From NCBI GenBank assembly GCA_001464615.1, contig LNFI01000007.1:124001-188000 (forward strand): a stretch of DNA of 64,000 nucleotides. Reading direction: 5' to 3'. The DNA comes from Sphingomonadales bacterium Ga0077557 (lineage in GTDB: Bacteria; Pseudomonadota; Alphaproteobacteria; Sphingomonadales; Sphingomonadaceae). The notes beneath the pieces are model-generated. The model saw only the letters and a list, made by a program, of their open reading frames with translations, made no database searches and had not been told where the DNA came from. The position numbers were made by a program, and so were the translations under genes. Shown here piece after piece: positions 35,012 to 44,931 of the stretch. Numbering within the stretch: the stretch's first letter is position 1; every line of letters starts with the position of its first letter.

Positions 35012-36118
35012 ATGACGACCGCGACCGCCCCACTCGCCGATACCGCGACCGGCACCACCAACGACAACCCCATGGGCCTCAACGGCTTTGAATTCGTCGA
35101 ATTCACCTCGCCAAACCCGGAGGCGCTGGCGGACCTGTTCGTCAAGATGGGCTTCACCCATGTCGCCAATCACCGGTCGAAGAATGTCCGTCGCTATGCG
35201 CAGGGCGACATCAATTTCCTGCTCAACATGGAAAATGCCGGCCAGGTCGCGGGCTTCCGCGACACCCACGGCCCGTCGGCCAATGCGATGGCGTTTCGCG
35301 TCGCGGATGCCGCCAAGGCGGTGAAGCTCGCTACCGAGCGCGGCGCGGTGGCGGTTGAGGGCAAGGTCGGGCCGGCCGAGCTCAATATCCCGGCGATCGA
35401 GGGGATCGGCGGCGCGAACCTCTATCTGGTCGACCGGCGTGGCGACACGACTATCTACGACATTGATTTCGAGCCCGTCCCCGGCGCGAGCCCCGACGAC
35501 AACAGCGTCGGCCTGCACACGCTCGATCACCTCACGCACAATCTAATGCGCGGGCGGATGAATTACTGGGCGGATTATTACGAGCGTATCTTCAACTTCC
35601 GCGAAATCCGCTTCTTCGACATCGAGGGCAAGGCGACCGCGCTCGTTTCCAAGGCGATGACCGCGCCCGACGACAAGATCCGCATTCCCTTGAACGAAAG
35701 CCAGGACGAGCATTCGCAGATCGAGGAATTCATCAAGGATTACAAGGGCGAAGGCATCCAGCACATCGCGATGGCGACCGACGACATCTTCAAGACCGTC
35801 GACACGCTGCGCGCCAACGGCATCCGTTTCCAGGACACGATCGACACCTATTTTGACCTGATCGACAAGCGCCTGCCGGGCCACGGCCATGACGTGGAGG
35901 AAATGCGCAAGCGCAAAATCCTGATCGACGGCGCGCCGGAGACGGGCGGCGGGCTGCTGCTGCAGATCTTCACCGAGAATATGGTCGGCCCGATTTTCTT
36001 CGAGATTATTCAGCGCAAAGGCAATGACGGCTTCGGCGAGGGCAATTTCAAGGCGCTGTTCGAGAGCATCGAGCTGGACCAGATGCGGCGCGGCGTCATT
36101 CCGGCGGCGGCGGAGTAA
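35012..36118 (+). CDS. hppD: 4-hydroxyphenylpyruvate dioxygenase
   Basis: The 368-residue enzyme converts 4-hydroxyphenylpyruvate to homogentisate, the second step of tyrosine breakdown. It has two VOC-fold halves, with the iron ligands expected in 'GLHTLDHLTHN' (His), 'EGIQHIAMATDDIF' (His) and 'LLLQIFTENMVGPIFFEIIQR' region (Glu). GGAG lies nine bases upstream of ATG 35012. It is the first gene of an operon with the intradiol-like lipoprotein (five bases later) and homogentisate dioxygenase. Confidence 0.96.
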   Translation: MTTATAPLADTATGTTNDNPMGLNGFEFVEFTSPNPEALADLFVKMGFTHVANHRSKNVRRYAQGDINFLLNMENAGQVAGFRDTHGPSANAMAFRVADAAKAVKLATERGAVAVEGKVGPAELNIPAIEGIGGANLYLVDRRGDTTIYDIDFEPVPGASPDDNSVGLHTLDHLTHNLMRGRMNYWADYYERIFNFREIRFFDIEGKATALVSKAMTAPDDKIRIPLNESQDEHSQIEEFIKDYKGEGIQHIAMATDDIFKTVDTLRANGIRFQDTIDTYFDLIDKRLPGHGHDVEEMRKRKILIDGAPETGGGLLLQIFTENMVGPIFFEIIQRKGNDGFGEGNFKALFESIELDQMRRGVIPAAAE

Positions 36119-36123
36119 GCCTC

Positions 36124-36774
36124 GTGCGTCTCGCGACGGCGATGGCAGCTCTTATGCTGGCAGCTTGTCAGCAGGCACCGGCGCACAAATCCGACCTAGC
36201 ATCGTCCGCCCCCCCTGCGCAGGCCGGTGTCCGCGCCAACCTCTACCAATGTGAGGGCTGCGAAGCGGTATCGGAAGCCGACGCCGCTACCCTGACCAAC
36301 AGCGCGCGGATCGGCCCCGGTATCGATCGGGGGCCCGCGCTCGCGGTCGATGGCGTGGTGTATCAGAGCGATGGCAAGACTCCCGCTGCGGGCGTGATCG
36401 TCTATGCCTATCAGACCAACGCGGCAGGCCGCTACGCCAACGGGACGGCCGAAACCTTGTGGAGCCGCCGTCACGGTCGGCTGCGCGGGTGGATCAAGAC
36501 GGGTCCTGATGGCCGCTACCATTTCGATACGATCAAGCCCGCGCCTTACCCCAATGATACCATCCCAGCGCATATCCATATGACGGTGCTCGAACCCGGC
36601 AAGCGCCCGTACTGGATCGACGACATCGTTTTTGACGGTGAGTTCGGCGTGACGCCGGTATATCGTCGATCGATGGTCAATCAGGGCGGCACTGGCATCA
36701 TACCACTCCGGCAGGAGGCCAGTGGCAGCGCACATGTCACCCGCGACATCATTCTGGAGCGACACCCGACATGA
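36124..36774 (+). CDS. Intradiol ring-cleavage dioxygenase-like lipoprotein
   Basis: The 216-residue product begins with a lipoprotein signal ([10 protein letters not shown], lipidated Cys near 15). The rest resembles protocatechuate/catechol dioxygenases. The iron ligands look complete: Tyr in '[10 protein letters not shown]', Tyr in 'IKPAPYPND' and His-x-His in 'AHIHM'. It starts at GTG 36124, just after hppD, and its stop overlaps hmgA (ATGA). Intradiol enzymes are usually cytoplasmic, and homogentisate itself is cleaved by an unrelated enzyme. Its place in this operon is therefore striking, and the substrate is unknown. Confidence 0.8.
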   Translation: MRLATAMAALMLAACQQAPAHKSDLASSAPPAQAGVRANLYQCEGCEAVSEADAATLTNSARIGPGIDRGPALAVDGVVYQSDGKTPAAGVIVYAYQTNAAGRYANGTAETLWSRRHGRLRGWIKTGPDGRYHFDTIKPAPYPNDTIPAHIHMTVLEPGKRPYWIDDIVFDGEFGVTPVYRRSMVNQGGTGIIPLRQEASGSAHVTRDIILERHPT

Positions 36775-38060
36775 CGACCACCTACATAAGCGGCTTCGGC
36801 AACCATTTCTCGACCGAGGCCATCCCCGGCGCGCTGCCGATCGGCCGCAACTCTCCGCAAAAACCACCGTTCGGGCTTTACGCCGAGCAACTCTCCGGCA
36901 CCGCTTTCACCGCGCCGCGTGCCGAGAACCGTCGGTCATGGCTCTACCGCCTGCGCCCCTCGGCAGCGCACCCCGCCTTCACGCCATATAAAGCGGCACC
37001 GAACTTCGCTCCAGACCTCCCCAACACCCCGCTCGCCCCCAATCGCCTGCGCTGGGGGCCAATCGAGGGCGTGTCCGACACCGACTGGCTCGACAGCCTG
37101 ACGACCATACTCGTCGCAGGGCATAGCCCGCTTAGCCAAACCGGCGTCGCGGTCCACCTTTACGCCTGCGATACCGACATGACCGACCGCGCCTTTGTGT
37201 CCGGGGACGGCGAGCTGATCATTGTGCCGCAGAAGGGCGCGCTCACCCTGCTCACCGAGCTGGGCCGCATCGACATCGCACCCGGCCAGATCGCGCTCGT
37301 CCCGCGCGGAGTCCGCTTCCGGGTGACGCTCCCTGATGGCAACGCGCGCGGCTATGTCGCGGAGAATTACGGCGAACCCTTCCGCCTGCCCGATCTCGGC
37401 CCGATCGGTGCCAACGGCCTCGCCAATCCGCGCGATTTCGAAACCCCCGTCGCCTGGTATGAAGATGTCGAGGGCGATTTCGAGCTGGTGCAGAAATTCT
37501 CTGACAGCCTGTGGACGACCAACCTCGGCCGATCGCCGCTGGACGTCGTCGCCTGGCACGGCAATCTCGCACCGTGCCGTTATGACCTCGCGCGCTTCAA
37601 CACCATCAACACCGTCAGTTTCGATCATCCCGATCCGTCGATCTTCACCGTGCTAACCAGCCCGAGCGACATCCCCGGCACGGCGAATGTCGATTTCGTG
37701 ATCTTCCCGCCGCGCTGGATGGTGGCGGAGGATACGTTCCGCCCGCCCTGGTTCCACCGCAACGTGATGTCGGAAGCGATGGGGCTGATCACCGGCGCCT
37801 ATGATGCCAAGGCCGATGGCTTCGTCCCCGGTGCGCTGTCGCTCCACAATCAGATGAGCGGCCACGGCCCCGATGTCGCGAGCTGGGAAGCCGCGAGCAA
37901 GGCCGATCTCAAACCGCACAAGATCGACGGCACGATGGCGTTCATGGTCGAAAGCCGCTGGGTGTTCCAGCCGACCGAGCAGGCGCTCAAATCCGCCGCG
38001 CTCGATCCTGATTACGATGCGGTCTGGGCGGGGTTCCCAAAAGCGCAGCTACCCAAATAA
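36771..38060 (+). CDS. hmgA: Homogentisate 1,2-dioxygenase
   Basis: The 429-residue enzyme opens the ring of homogentisate to maleylacetoacetate. It begins '[19 protein letters not shown]' and has the iron-site block '[20 protein letters not shown]' (Glu and His) and '[11 protein letters not shown]' (His). The length is standard. Its start overlaps the stop of the intradiol-like gene, so it is coupled to the hppD operon. The later enzymes, maleylacetoacetate isomerase and fumarylacetoacetase, are not nearby. Confidence 0.97.
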   Translation: MTTTYISGFGNHFSTEAIPGALPIGRNSPQKPPFGLYAEQLSGTAFTAPRAENRRSWLYRLRPSAAHPAFTPYKAAPNFAPDLPNTPLAPNRLRWGPIEGVSDTDWLDSLTTILVAGHSPLSQTGVAVHLYACDTDMTDRAFVSGDGELIIVPQKGALTLLTELGRIDIAPGQIALVPRGVRFRVTLPDGNARGYVAENYGEPFRLPDLGPIGANGLANPRDFETPVAWYEDVEGDFELVQKFSDSLWTTNLGRSPLDVVAWHGNLAPCRYDLARFNTINTVSFDHPDPSIFTVLTSPSDIPGTANVDFVIFPPRWMVAEDTFRPPWFHRNVMSEAMGLITGAYDAKADGFVPGALSLHNQMSGHGPDVASWEAASKADLKPHKIDGTMAFMVESRWVFQPTEQALKSAALDPDYDAVWAGFPKAQLPK

Positions 38061-38149
38061 TTTTCGCGTCGCTGTCGATTCCGCTCCCCTTCGACCGTCT
38101 CCTGGGTACGATCGCGGTAGGCGCGGTCGCCTTAGGGAAGGATAAAGCG

Positions 38150-38491
38150 ATGCAATACCTCATGATGATCGTTGAAGACGAAGCCCATTATGCAGCACCC
38201 GGCGCCTTCGAAGCGATTGTCGCCAAGCATATGGCGTTTGGCCAGAAGCATGGCGCGTCGATCGTCGGCGGCAACGGGCTGCAAATGAGCACCACCGCCA
38301 CGACCGTCCGCACCGAAGGCGGCAGCACGAGCATCCATGACGGCCCCTTTGCCGAGAGCCGTGAGCAGCTGGGCGGCTATTATGTGATCGAGGCCGCCGA
38401 TCTCGACGCCGCGATCGCCATCGCCAAGGATGTCCCGCTCGCAGCCGACGGAGCCATCGAAATTCGGCCAGTCCTCGCCCAGGGTGGTTGA
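38150..38491 (+). CDS. YciI/DGPF family protein
   Basis: The 113-residue protein opens 'MQYLMMIVEDEAHY' and has the family's DGPF block 'HDGPFAESREQLGGYYVIEA'. DGPF-domain proteins are paired with ECF42-type sigma factors, as here, where the sigma gene overlaps this stop codon. They probably modulate the sigma factor or bind a small signal; the mechanism is not settled. AAGGAT precedes the start. Confidence 0.9.
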   Translation: MQYLMMIVEDEAHYAAPGAFEAIVAKHMAFGQKHGASIVGGNGLQMSTTATTVRTEGGSTSIHDGPFAESREQLGGYYVIEAADLDAAIAIAKDVPLAADGAIEIRPVLAQGG

Positions 38492-39701
38492 TCCGCTCGA
38501 TCGGGCGGCGCGCGCGGATGGCGGCAAGATTATCGCCGCGCTCGCCGCCCGGTTTCGCAATCTCGATACTGCCGAAGAGGCCTTTGCCGAGGCGTGTGCC
38601 CGCGCCGTTGCGGCCTGGGCAAACACGCCCCCGCGCGATCCGGCGGCGTGGCTCTATCGCGTCGCGGAGCGCGTAGCGCTCGACCGCGTGCGTCAGGCCA
38701 CCGTCCGCACGCGCGTGGTTTTGCCCGAACCAGAGCCCGACCCTACCGCGGAGGAACTGATGCTCGACGCGAGCCCGATCCCCGATGAGCGGCTGAAGCT
38801 GATCTTCGTCTGCTGCCACCCGGCAATCCACCCCGAAGCGCGCGCCGCGCTGACGCTGCGGCTGGTCTGCGGCCTCAGCGCCGAGGAGATTGCCCGCGCC
38901 TTCCTGATCAGCGAACCGACGTTGGCGCAGCGGCTAGTGCGCGCCAAACGCAAGATCGCACTGGCGGGGATTGGCTTTGACGTGCCGGGGCCAGAGGCCT
39001 GGGTTGACCGGCTCGATGCCGTGCTGAGCACGATTGAGGTGGCCTATGCCCACGCCCATGCCGATGGCGCGGGCAGCGGGCGGCATGCCGATTATGCGAC
39101 CGAGATGCTGGGCATCACCGGCACGCTTGCCAAAATGCTGCCGAACGAGTCCGAAGTGCTGGCGCTTGCCGCCATGGTGCGCTTTGCCGAGGCGCGCCGC
39201 CCTGCGCGGGTCAATCAAGACGGGATAATGGTGCCGCTGTCCGAACAGAACCCAGCGCTGTGGGATGCAGTATTAATTGCAGAAGGGCGCGGCTATTTCG
39301 CGGTCGCTGCCCGGCTCAGTCCCCGCGCGCCGCGCGTCGTGGCGGCGCTGATTCACGCCGAATGGTGCGCCCGCGCATCGCTTACCGAGCCACCGCCCTG
39401 GGCCAATATCCTGACCATCTATGACGCGCTGCTTACCGTGCGCGACGATGCTATCACCCGGCTGAACCGCGCCGTCGCGCTTGCTGAAGTGGCTGGCTAT
39501 GAAGCCGCGCTCGACGCCGTCGATGCGCTTGATGTGCCGGGGCTGGCGCAGTTCCTACCCTATCACGCGGTGCGCGCCGGGTTGCTCTATCGGCTTGGGC
39601 TGAACGCAGCAGCAAGGGAGGCATATGACGCGGCAATAGCGCTGGGTCCAGGCGAGGCCGAACGGCGCTGGCTGGCGCAGCGGCGGGCCGAAATCAGCTG
39701 A
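38484..39701 (+). CDS. ECF RNA polymerase sigma factor, ECF42-like
   Basis: The 405-residue protein has sigma-70 region 2 near the start ('AALAARFRNLDTAEEAFAEA'), region 4 ('LRLVCGLSAEEIARAFLI', 'SEPTLAQRLVRAKRKI') and a long C-terminal helical extension (DUF6596-like, 'LNRAVALAEVAGYEAAL'). This extension marks the ECF42 group. I choose GTG 38484, overlapping the stop of the YciI gene by eight bases; the frame upstream has no better start. No anti-sigma factor is adjacent, as usual for this group, and the target genes are unknown. Confidence 0.88.
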   Translation: MVDPLDRAARADGGKIIAALAARFRNLDTAEEAFAEACARAVAAWANTPPRDPAAWLYRVAERVALDRVRQATVRTRVVLPEPEPDPTAEELMLDASPIPDERLKLIFVCCHPAIHPEARAALTLRLVCGLSAEEIARAFLISEPTLAQRLVRAKRKIALAGIGFDVPGPEAWVDRLDAVLSTIEVAYAHAHADGAGSGRHADYATEMLGITGTLAKMLPNESEVLALAAMVRFAEARRPARVNQDGIMVPLSEQNPALWDAVLIAEGRGYFAVAARLSPRAPRVVAALIHAEWCARASLTEPPPWANILTIYDALLTVRDDAITRLNRAVALAEVAGYEAALDAVDALDVPGLAQFLPYHAVRAGLLYRLGLNAAAREAYDAAIALGPGEAERRWLAQRRAEIS

Positions 39702-39707
39702 GCCGAG

Positions 39708-41123
39708 TCACTTCAGCTGCCGCTTCACACTCGCCAGCGTTGCCTTGCCATAAGGCGGCTTGATGCCCGCAAGCTTGGCCACATCGATCTTGGGCTGCTG
39801 GTAGACCGCCTTGGCATGGCTGAAGGTCTTGAAGCCGTCTGGTCCATGATAACTGCCCATCCCCGATGGGCCGACCCCACCAAAGGGCAGTTCTTCCATC
39901 GAGACATGGAAGACGACGTCGTTGATCGTCACCCCGCCGGAAATCGTCCGGTCAGTCACGCGGGTGCGCTCGGCCACATCGGTGCCGAAATAATAGAGGC
40001 CGAGCGGGCGATCCTTCGCGTTCACTTGGGCGATGGCGTCGTCAATGCCGTCATAGCGGCGGATCGGCAGGATCGGCCCGAAAATCTCTTCCTGCATGAT
40101 CGTCATGTCATCGGTCACGTCAGTGACGATGTGGAGCGGCATTTTCCGCGCGTTGCTGGCACCGAAATCCTCATTAGCCGGATTGACCGTCTCGATCGTC
40201 GCGCCCTTTTGGCGGGCATCATCGAGCCAGTCGGTTAGCCGCTGAAAGTGCCGATCATTGACGATCGCGGTATAATCGGGATTGGCGAGGACCGTCGGGT
40301 ACATCGCGCTGGCGGCCGTTTTTAGCCCCTCGACCACCGCGCGCTCCTGATCTCCGGGCACGATCATGTAATCGGGGGCGAGGCAGATTTGCCCGGCATT
40401 GAGCATCTTGCCGAGCGCGACCCGCTCGGTCGTTTGTTTGATATCGGCCGATTTGCCGACGATTACCGGCGATTTGCCGCCCAGTTCCAGCGTGACCGGC
40501 ACGAGATTGTCGGCCGCTGCATGCAGGATGTGCTTGCCGATGCTGGTCGCGCCGGTGAACAGCAAATGATCAAAGGGCAGCGAGGCAAAGGCCTTGCCGA
40601 TTTCTGGTCCGCCGGAAAGAAAAGCGAGTTCCTCCAGCGCGAAATATTTCGGGCAAAGCTCTTCGAACAACGCCGCGGTGGCCGGCGTGAATTCGCTGGT
40701 CTTGACCATGGCGCGATTGCCCGCGGCAAAAATGCCAGCAAGCGGGCCCATCACCAATTGCACCGGGAAGTTCCACGGCGCGATCACGCCGATCACGCCT
40801 TTGGGCTGATACTCAACCCACGCCCTTGCGCCCAATAGCCCGAGCGGAAACTGCACCGCCCGTGGATCTCGCCGCGCCCATTTGTCGAGCGATTTGATCG
40901 CGTGCCGGATCGGCGCGACCGAGCCGCCAATATCGGTGACCATCGATTGTTCGCGGCTGCGATGGCCGAAATCTTCGCTCAGCGCGTCGCAGAAACGATC
41001 GGCATTGTCCGCGATCATCGCGGCGGCGCGGTTCAACCGATCCTTGCGGACCGCGATTGGCACCGGCAGTTCCGCCATGAAGGCGGCGCGCTGTTCGGCC
41101 AAGATATCCTGCATCGTCGCCAT
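39708..41123 (-). CDS. Coniferyl-aldehyde-type dehydrogenase
   Basis: The 471-residue enzyme has the aldehyde dehydrogenase core: 'IGVIAPWNFPVQL', 'LFTGATSIGKHI', catalytic Glu in 'VTLELGGKSPVIV' and catalytic Cys in 'LNAGQICLAPDY'. It ends 'SYHGPDGFKTFSHAKAV', a block typical of the coniferyl aldehyde dehydrogenase branch. These oxidise aromatic or aliphatic aldehydes with NAD(P). Neighbours give no firm link to lignin metabolism. The gene is convergent with the sigma factor gene. Confidence 0.9.
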   Translation of the reverse strand: MATMQDILAEQRAAFMAELPVPIAVRKDRLNRAAAMIADNADRFCDALSEDFGHRSREQSMVTDIGGSVAPIRHAIKSLDKWARRDPRAVQFPLGLLGARAWVEYQPKGVIGVIAPWNFPVQLVMGPLAGIFAAGNRAMVKTSEFTPATAALFEELCPKYFALEELAFLSGGPEIGKAFASLPFDHLLFTGATSIGKHILHAAADNLVPVTLELGGKSPVIVGKSADIKQTTERVALGKMLNAGQICLAPDYMIVPGDQERAVVEGLKTAASAMYPTVLANPDYTAIVNDRHFQRLTDWLDDARQKGATIETVNPANEDFGASNARKMPLHIVTDVTDDMTIMQEEIFGPILPIRRYDGIDDAIAQVNAKDRPLGLYYFGTDVAERTRVTDRTISGGVTINDVVFHVSMEELPFGGVGPSGMGSYHGPDGFKTFSHAKAVYQQPKIDVAKLAGIKPPYGKATLASVKRQLK

Positions 41124-41143
41124 CGCGATTTCCTTCCGTAAGT

Positions 41144-41617
41144 TCAGCCGCAGCCAATCAAGCCGGCCACCGGCACGATCACGCTATCCTGCCCTTCGTG
41201 ATCGACGCGCATCGTTGCGGACGGGATCGCCGCGCCATCAGTCAAATCGCCGCGCGTGACGATTTCCATCTCAATCCGCACCCGGTAATCACCGCCGACA
41301 TAATCGGTCGCTGAAACAAAGCCGCGCTCGCCTGGCCCGGATTGCCCGACGCGCACCAGATCGGTGACGGTGCCACCCGGCGCAAAGCGGATCTGCGCCG
41401 GGTCGCTGGTCATCATCGCCACCAGCGCGCGGGTTTGGGTTTTCGACCAGAGAAAGGCCGCGCACCCGCTTGGCGGCAATTCCTGTTGCGGGATCGCGCC
41501 GATGGGCAGGCCATCAATCGAGATGGGCAATGGCTTTGCGGCGGTCGATTGCGGCGGGGCCGCAGGGGCGATGCTCGCCATGCCGGCCAGAGTCGCCACG
41601 ATCAGAAGCTTTTTCAT
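41144..41617 (-). CDS. Periplasmic protein of unknown function, coupled to prepilin peptidase
   Basis: The 157-residue product begins with a signal peptide 'MKKLLIVATLAGMASIAPAA'. The mature part has two well-separated cysteines and no domain I recognise ('AAFLWSKTQTRALVAMM'). I place the start at ATG 41617, where the signal begins. The start overlaps the prepilin peptidase stop by four bases, so both genes are translated together. It may act at the envelope in the same process, but nothing in the sequence proves this. Confidence 0.75.
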   Translation of the reverse strand: MKKLLIVATLAGMASIAPAAPPQSTAAKPLPISIDGLPIGAIPQQELPPSGCAAFLWSKTQTRALVAMMTSDPAQIRFAPGGTVTDLVRVGQSGPGERGFVSATDYVGGDYRVRIEMEIVTRGDLTDGAAIPSATMRVDHEGQDSVIVPVAGLIGCG

Positions 41618-42432
41618 GAAGGCAACATTAGCATGGCGATGGCGGCCGGGTAAGCCGCAACCGCCAGCAGCGCACCGAACGGCAGCCGATCGTCGCGCTG
41701 CACGCCGCGCCCGCTGAGCATCCAGAACAGCGCGACGCCTAGCCCGATCATGCCCGCCAGCAGCACCACCACCGGCAGCATCTGCCAGCCCAGCCACAGC
41801 CCGATGGCGCCGAGCAATTTGGGGTCGCCGCCGCCCAGCCCTTCATGGCCGCGATAGGCCTTGTATGCCGCCGCGATTGCCCACAGCGCGGCAAAGCCAG
41901 CGACACCACCGATCAACCGATCCATTAGCGGTGGCGCGATGCCGATGAGCCCCGTCGCGATCCCCACCAGCGCCAACGTTAGCGTCAACCGGTCTGGCAG
42001 CCAGAAATCAGTCATATCGAGCGCCGCCAATGCCAGCAGCAGCCAGCCGAACAGCGCCACCGCAATGGCTGTCGGCCCCGCGATCAATGCGCCTGCCGAG
42101 ACGCCGATGGCCAGCGCCGCCAGCTCGATTTGCCAATGCAGCGGATCAATCGGCGCGGCGCATTGGCGGCAGCGGCCGCGCATCGCCAGCGCGCTGAGCA
42201 GCGGCACCAGATCGACGGGCCCCAGCACCGCATCGCATGCATCGCAGTGCGAGCGCCCGGCCAGCACCGATCGATCCTGTGGCCAGCGGATGACCAGCGC
42301 GGCGATGAAGCTGCCAAGGATCGCGCCCAGCAGTCCCAACAGGCCTGCCCATTCCCATGCGGGCAGCGCTGATAAGGAGGCGGCGAGTTGATCCACGCGC
42401 CGTCGATAGGCGATTTGTATTCCGCCCGCCAC
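41614..42432 (-). CDS. Prepilin peptidase (A24 family)
   Basis: The 272-residue membrane protein has a first hydrophobic segment, then the cytosolic loop with two CxxC pairs ('CDACDAVLG' and 'CRQCAAPI'). The catalytic aspartates lie in 'ALDMTDFWLPDRL' and 'GGGDPKLLGA'. It cleaves and usually N-methylates type IV prepilins or type II secretion pseudopilins. No pilin gene is near. GTG 42432 is the likely start; GTG 42396, at 'VDQLAASL', is an alternative. It is divergent from the thiolase gene. Confidence 0.9.
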   Translation of the reverse strand: MAGGIQIAYRRRVDQLAASLSALPAWEWAGLLGLLGAILGSFIAALVIRWPQDRSVLAGRSHCDACDAVLGPVDLVPLLSALAMRGRCRQCAAPIDPLHWQIELAALAIGVSAGALIAGPTAIAVALFGWLLLALAALDMTDFWLPDRLTLTLALVGIATGLIGIAPPLMDRLIGGVAGFAALWAIAAAYKAYRGHEGLGGGDPKLLGAIGLWLGWQMLPVVVLLAGMIGLGVALFWMLSGRGVQRDDRLPFGALLAVAAYPAAIAMLMLPS

Positions 42433-42478
42433 GGGCCTAAATCGCGGCCAACCCAGTCATTCCAGCGGAGCTTTCCCT

Positions 42479-43666
42479 ATGGCCACCGATCCAGTCGTCA
42501 TCGTCTCTTACGCCCGCACGCCAATGGGCAGTTTCCAGGGGGCTTTGTCGGGCGCATCAGCGACCGAATTGGGCGCGGCGGCGGTCGGTAGTGCGGTCGA
42601 GCGCGCAGGGCTGTCGGGCGCGGCGATTGAGCGCATTTACATGGGCTGCGTGCTGCCCGCTGGCCTGGGCCAGGCCCCCGCCCGCCAGGCAGCTTTGAAG
42701 GCGGGGCTCCCTGATCATATCGAGGCGACGACGGTCAACAAGATGTGCGGCAGCGGCATGCAGGCAGCGATCATGGCGGCGGATGCGCTCGCGGCGGGCT
42801 CGGTCGACCTGCTGATCGCGGGCGGCATGGAGAGCATGACCAATGCGCCCTATCTGTCGCTGAAGCACCGCCAAGGCGCGCGGATCGGGCATGATGTACT
42901 CAAGGATCACATGTATCTCGACGGGCTCGAGGATGCCTATGAACCCGGCAAGCTGATGGGCAATTTCGCCGAGGATACCGCCGCCGCCTATCAGTTCACG
43001 CGCGAGCAGCAGGATGATTACGCCATCGCCTCGCTCACCCGCGCCAAGGCCGCGCAGGACAGCGGCGCGTTCGACCGCGAGATCACGCCGGTGGAGATTG
43101 CGGGCCGTAAAGGCACCGTCACGGTCGACAAGGACGAACAGCCGCTGAAGGGCGATCCGGCCAAGATCCCGACGCTCAAGCCCGCTTTCTCCAAGGACGG
43201 CACCGTCACCGCCGCCAATGCATCGTCCATCTCGGACGGCGCGGCGGCGCTGGTGATGACGCGGCTGTCGGTGGCAGAAAAGCTCGGCCTGACGCCGATC
43301 GCGCGGATCGTCGCGACGGCGGGCCATGCCCATGCCCCCGCGCTGTTCACCACCGCGCCGGTCTTCGCGATGCGCAAGGCGATGGAGAAAGCGGGATGGT
43401 CGGCGAGCGACATCGACCTGTTCGAAGTCAACGAAGCCTTCGCCATCGTCGCGATGATCGCGATGCGCGATCTCGGACTGTCGCATGAGGTGGTCAACAT
43501 CCACGGCGGTGCGACCGCGCTCGGCCACCCGATCGGCGCGAGCGGCGCGCGGATCATGGCGACGTTGCTCTCCGCCCTCCAGACGACCGGCGGCAAGCGC
43601 GGGATGGCGTCGCTCTGCATCGGCGGCGGCGAGGCGACGGCGGTGGCGGTGGAGATGCTTAGCTAG
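42479..43666 (+). CDS. Acetyl-CoA acetyltransferase (thiolase)
   Basis: The 395-residue enzyme has the acylated Cys in 'NKMCGSGMQAAIM' near residue 90, 'NIHGGATALGHPIGASGARI' (catalytic His) and 'LCIGGGEATAVAVE' (second Cys). Thiolases of this type condense two acetyl-CoA to acetoacetyl-CoA for polyhydroxybutyrate, or cleave it in fatty-acid use. GGAG lies eight bases before ATG 42479. It converges with the VOC gene, and the two stop codons overlap. Confidence 0.95.
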   Translation: MATDPVVIVSYARTPMGSFQGALSGASATELGAAAVGSAVERAGLSGAAIERIYMGCVLPAGLGQAPARQAALKAGLPDHIEATTVNKMCGSGMQAAIMAADALAAGSVDLLIAGGMESMTNAPYLSLKHRQGARIGHDVLKDHMYLDGLEDAYEPGKLMGNFAEDTAAAYQFTREQQDDYAIASLTRAKAAQDSGAFDREITPVEIAGRKGTVTVDKDEQPLKGDPAKIPTLKPAFSKDGTVTAANASSISDGAAALVMTRLSVAEKLGLTPIARIVATAGHAHAPALFTTAPVFAMRKAMEKAGWSASDIDLFEVNEAFAIVAMIAMRDLGLSHEVVNIHGGATALGHPIGASGARIMATLLSALQTTGGKRGMASLCIGGGEATAVAVEMLS

Positions 43667-44067
43667 CTACGAAAACAGAGATCGTAGCCGTCGGGGTCGC
43701 GCAGGGTTAGCTCGCGTGGACCATGGGGCGACGTTCGGGTCGGCTCCAGCGCCATGCCCTTTGCCGTCAGTTCTGCATAGACCGCATCCGCATCGGCGCA
43801 GCCCAGCGATAGGCTGACATCGCTATGCCCTGCCCAGCGAGCGGCATCGGGCACTGGTGGCCGCTCGTTCGAATCATAAGCCGTATTGAGCATCAGTTCT
43901 ACCGCACCATTGCGCAGCCAGCACCAGTGGAAGAAGCGCCCCTCGGTCGTTTCGACCTCAGGGGAATGCTGATAAACCTCGAAGCCCAGCATATCGCGAT
44001 AGAAATGGATCGATGTCGGCATATCGAACACTTGGAGCAGCGGTATTGCTCCAGTCATGAAAGGCAT
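43663..44067 (-). CDS. VOC family protein (glyoxalase-like)
   Basis: The 134-residue protein reads 'IPLLQVFDMPTSIHFYRDML' at the start and 'ELTLRDPDGYDLCFRS' at the end, the typical borders of a VOC domain. Members are lyases, dioxygenases or resistance proteins. ATG 44067 has GGAG seven bases upstream; ATG 44058 is also possible. The nearest same-strand gene is the inositol monophosphatase upstream. Substrate unknown. Confidence 0.85.
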   Translation of the reverse strand: MPFMTGAIPLLQVFDMPTSIHFYRDMLGFEVYQHSPEVETTEGRFFHWCWLRNGAVELMLNTAYDSNERPPVPDAARWAGHSDVSLSLGCADADAVYAELTAKGMALEPTRTSPHGPRELTLRDPDGYDLCFRS

Positions 44068-44107
44068 ATGTAGCTCCGATACTTTGGCGGCGATACCACC
44101 ATACCTG

Positions 44108-44920
44108 TTACCGCAACGCCCCCGCCACCAGCTTGTGCAGCTTGTTATGCAGCGCATCGTTCGCCGCCAAAAACTCGTTGCGCTCCATCATCTTGTCGCC
44201 GCCGCGGAAATCGGTGACGTAGCCGCCCGCCTCTTTCACCAACAGAATTCCCGCCGCGACGTCCCAGCGGCTGAGGCTCGATTCCCAGTATCCGTCGAAG
44301 CGCCCCGCCGCGACCCATGCAAGATCGAGCGCTGCCGAGCCAAGACGGCGAATGCCCGCCACGCCGGGGGCGACCGCGCCGAAGATGCGGGTCCATTGCG
44401 CGAAATCGCCATGGCCGAGGAAGGGGATGCCGGTCGCGATGAGCGACTCCGACAGGTCGTTGCGCGCCGACACGCGCAGCCGCTGATCGGTCAGCCAAGC
44501 ACCGCGCCCGCGCTCTGCCCAAAAGCTTTCATCGGTCAGCGGCTGATAAACGAGCGCTGACACAGTCTCATACCGGCCATCGGGACGTGGTTCCTCGACC
44601 GCGATCGAGATCGAGAAATGCGGGATGCCGTGCAGGAAGTTCGTGGTGCCATCGAGCGGATCGACCACCCAGCGCGGCTTGTTGGGATCACCCGCAATCT
44701 CGCCGCGCTCCTCCATGATGAACGCCCAGTCAGGGCGGGCGTGGCTCAGTTCCTCATAGATCGTCTGTTCGGCGCGCTTGTCGGCCATCGAGACGAAATC
44801 GGCCGGCCCTTTACGGCTGACCTGGAGCTGCTGGACCTCGTTAAAGTCACGCCGCAGCCGTGGCGCTGCCTTGCGCGCGGCGCGTTCCATGACGGTGAGA
44901 AGGCCGGAGTGGGAAACCAT
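44108..44920 (-). CDS. suhB: Inositol-1-monophosphatase family enzyme
   Basis: The 270-residue protein has the three metal-binding stretches of the family: E in 'FIMEERGE', 'DPLDGTTNFLHGIPHFSISIA' and 'SLSRWDVAAGILLVKEAGG'. It removes phosphate from inositol-1-phosphate; SuhB in other bacteria also takes part in rRNA transcription complexes. The start ATG 44920 has GGGGAGGAG upstream, which is formed by the end of the adjacent repeat element. Confidence 0.9.
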   Translation of the reverse strand: MVSHSGLLTVMERAARKAAPRLRRDFNEVQQLQVSRKGPADFVSMADKRAEQTIYEELSHARPDWAFIMEERGEIAGDPNKPRWVVDPLDGTTNFLHGIPHFSISIAVEEPRPDGRYETVSALVYQPLTDESFWAERGRGAWLTDQRLRVSARNDLSESLIATGIPFLGHGDFAQWTRIFGAVAPGVAGIRRLGSAALDLAWVAAGRFDGYWESSLSRWDVAAGILLVKEAGGYVTDFRGGDKMMERNEFLAANDALHNKLHKLVAGALR

Positions 44921-44931
44921 TTTTATCTCCT

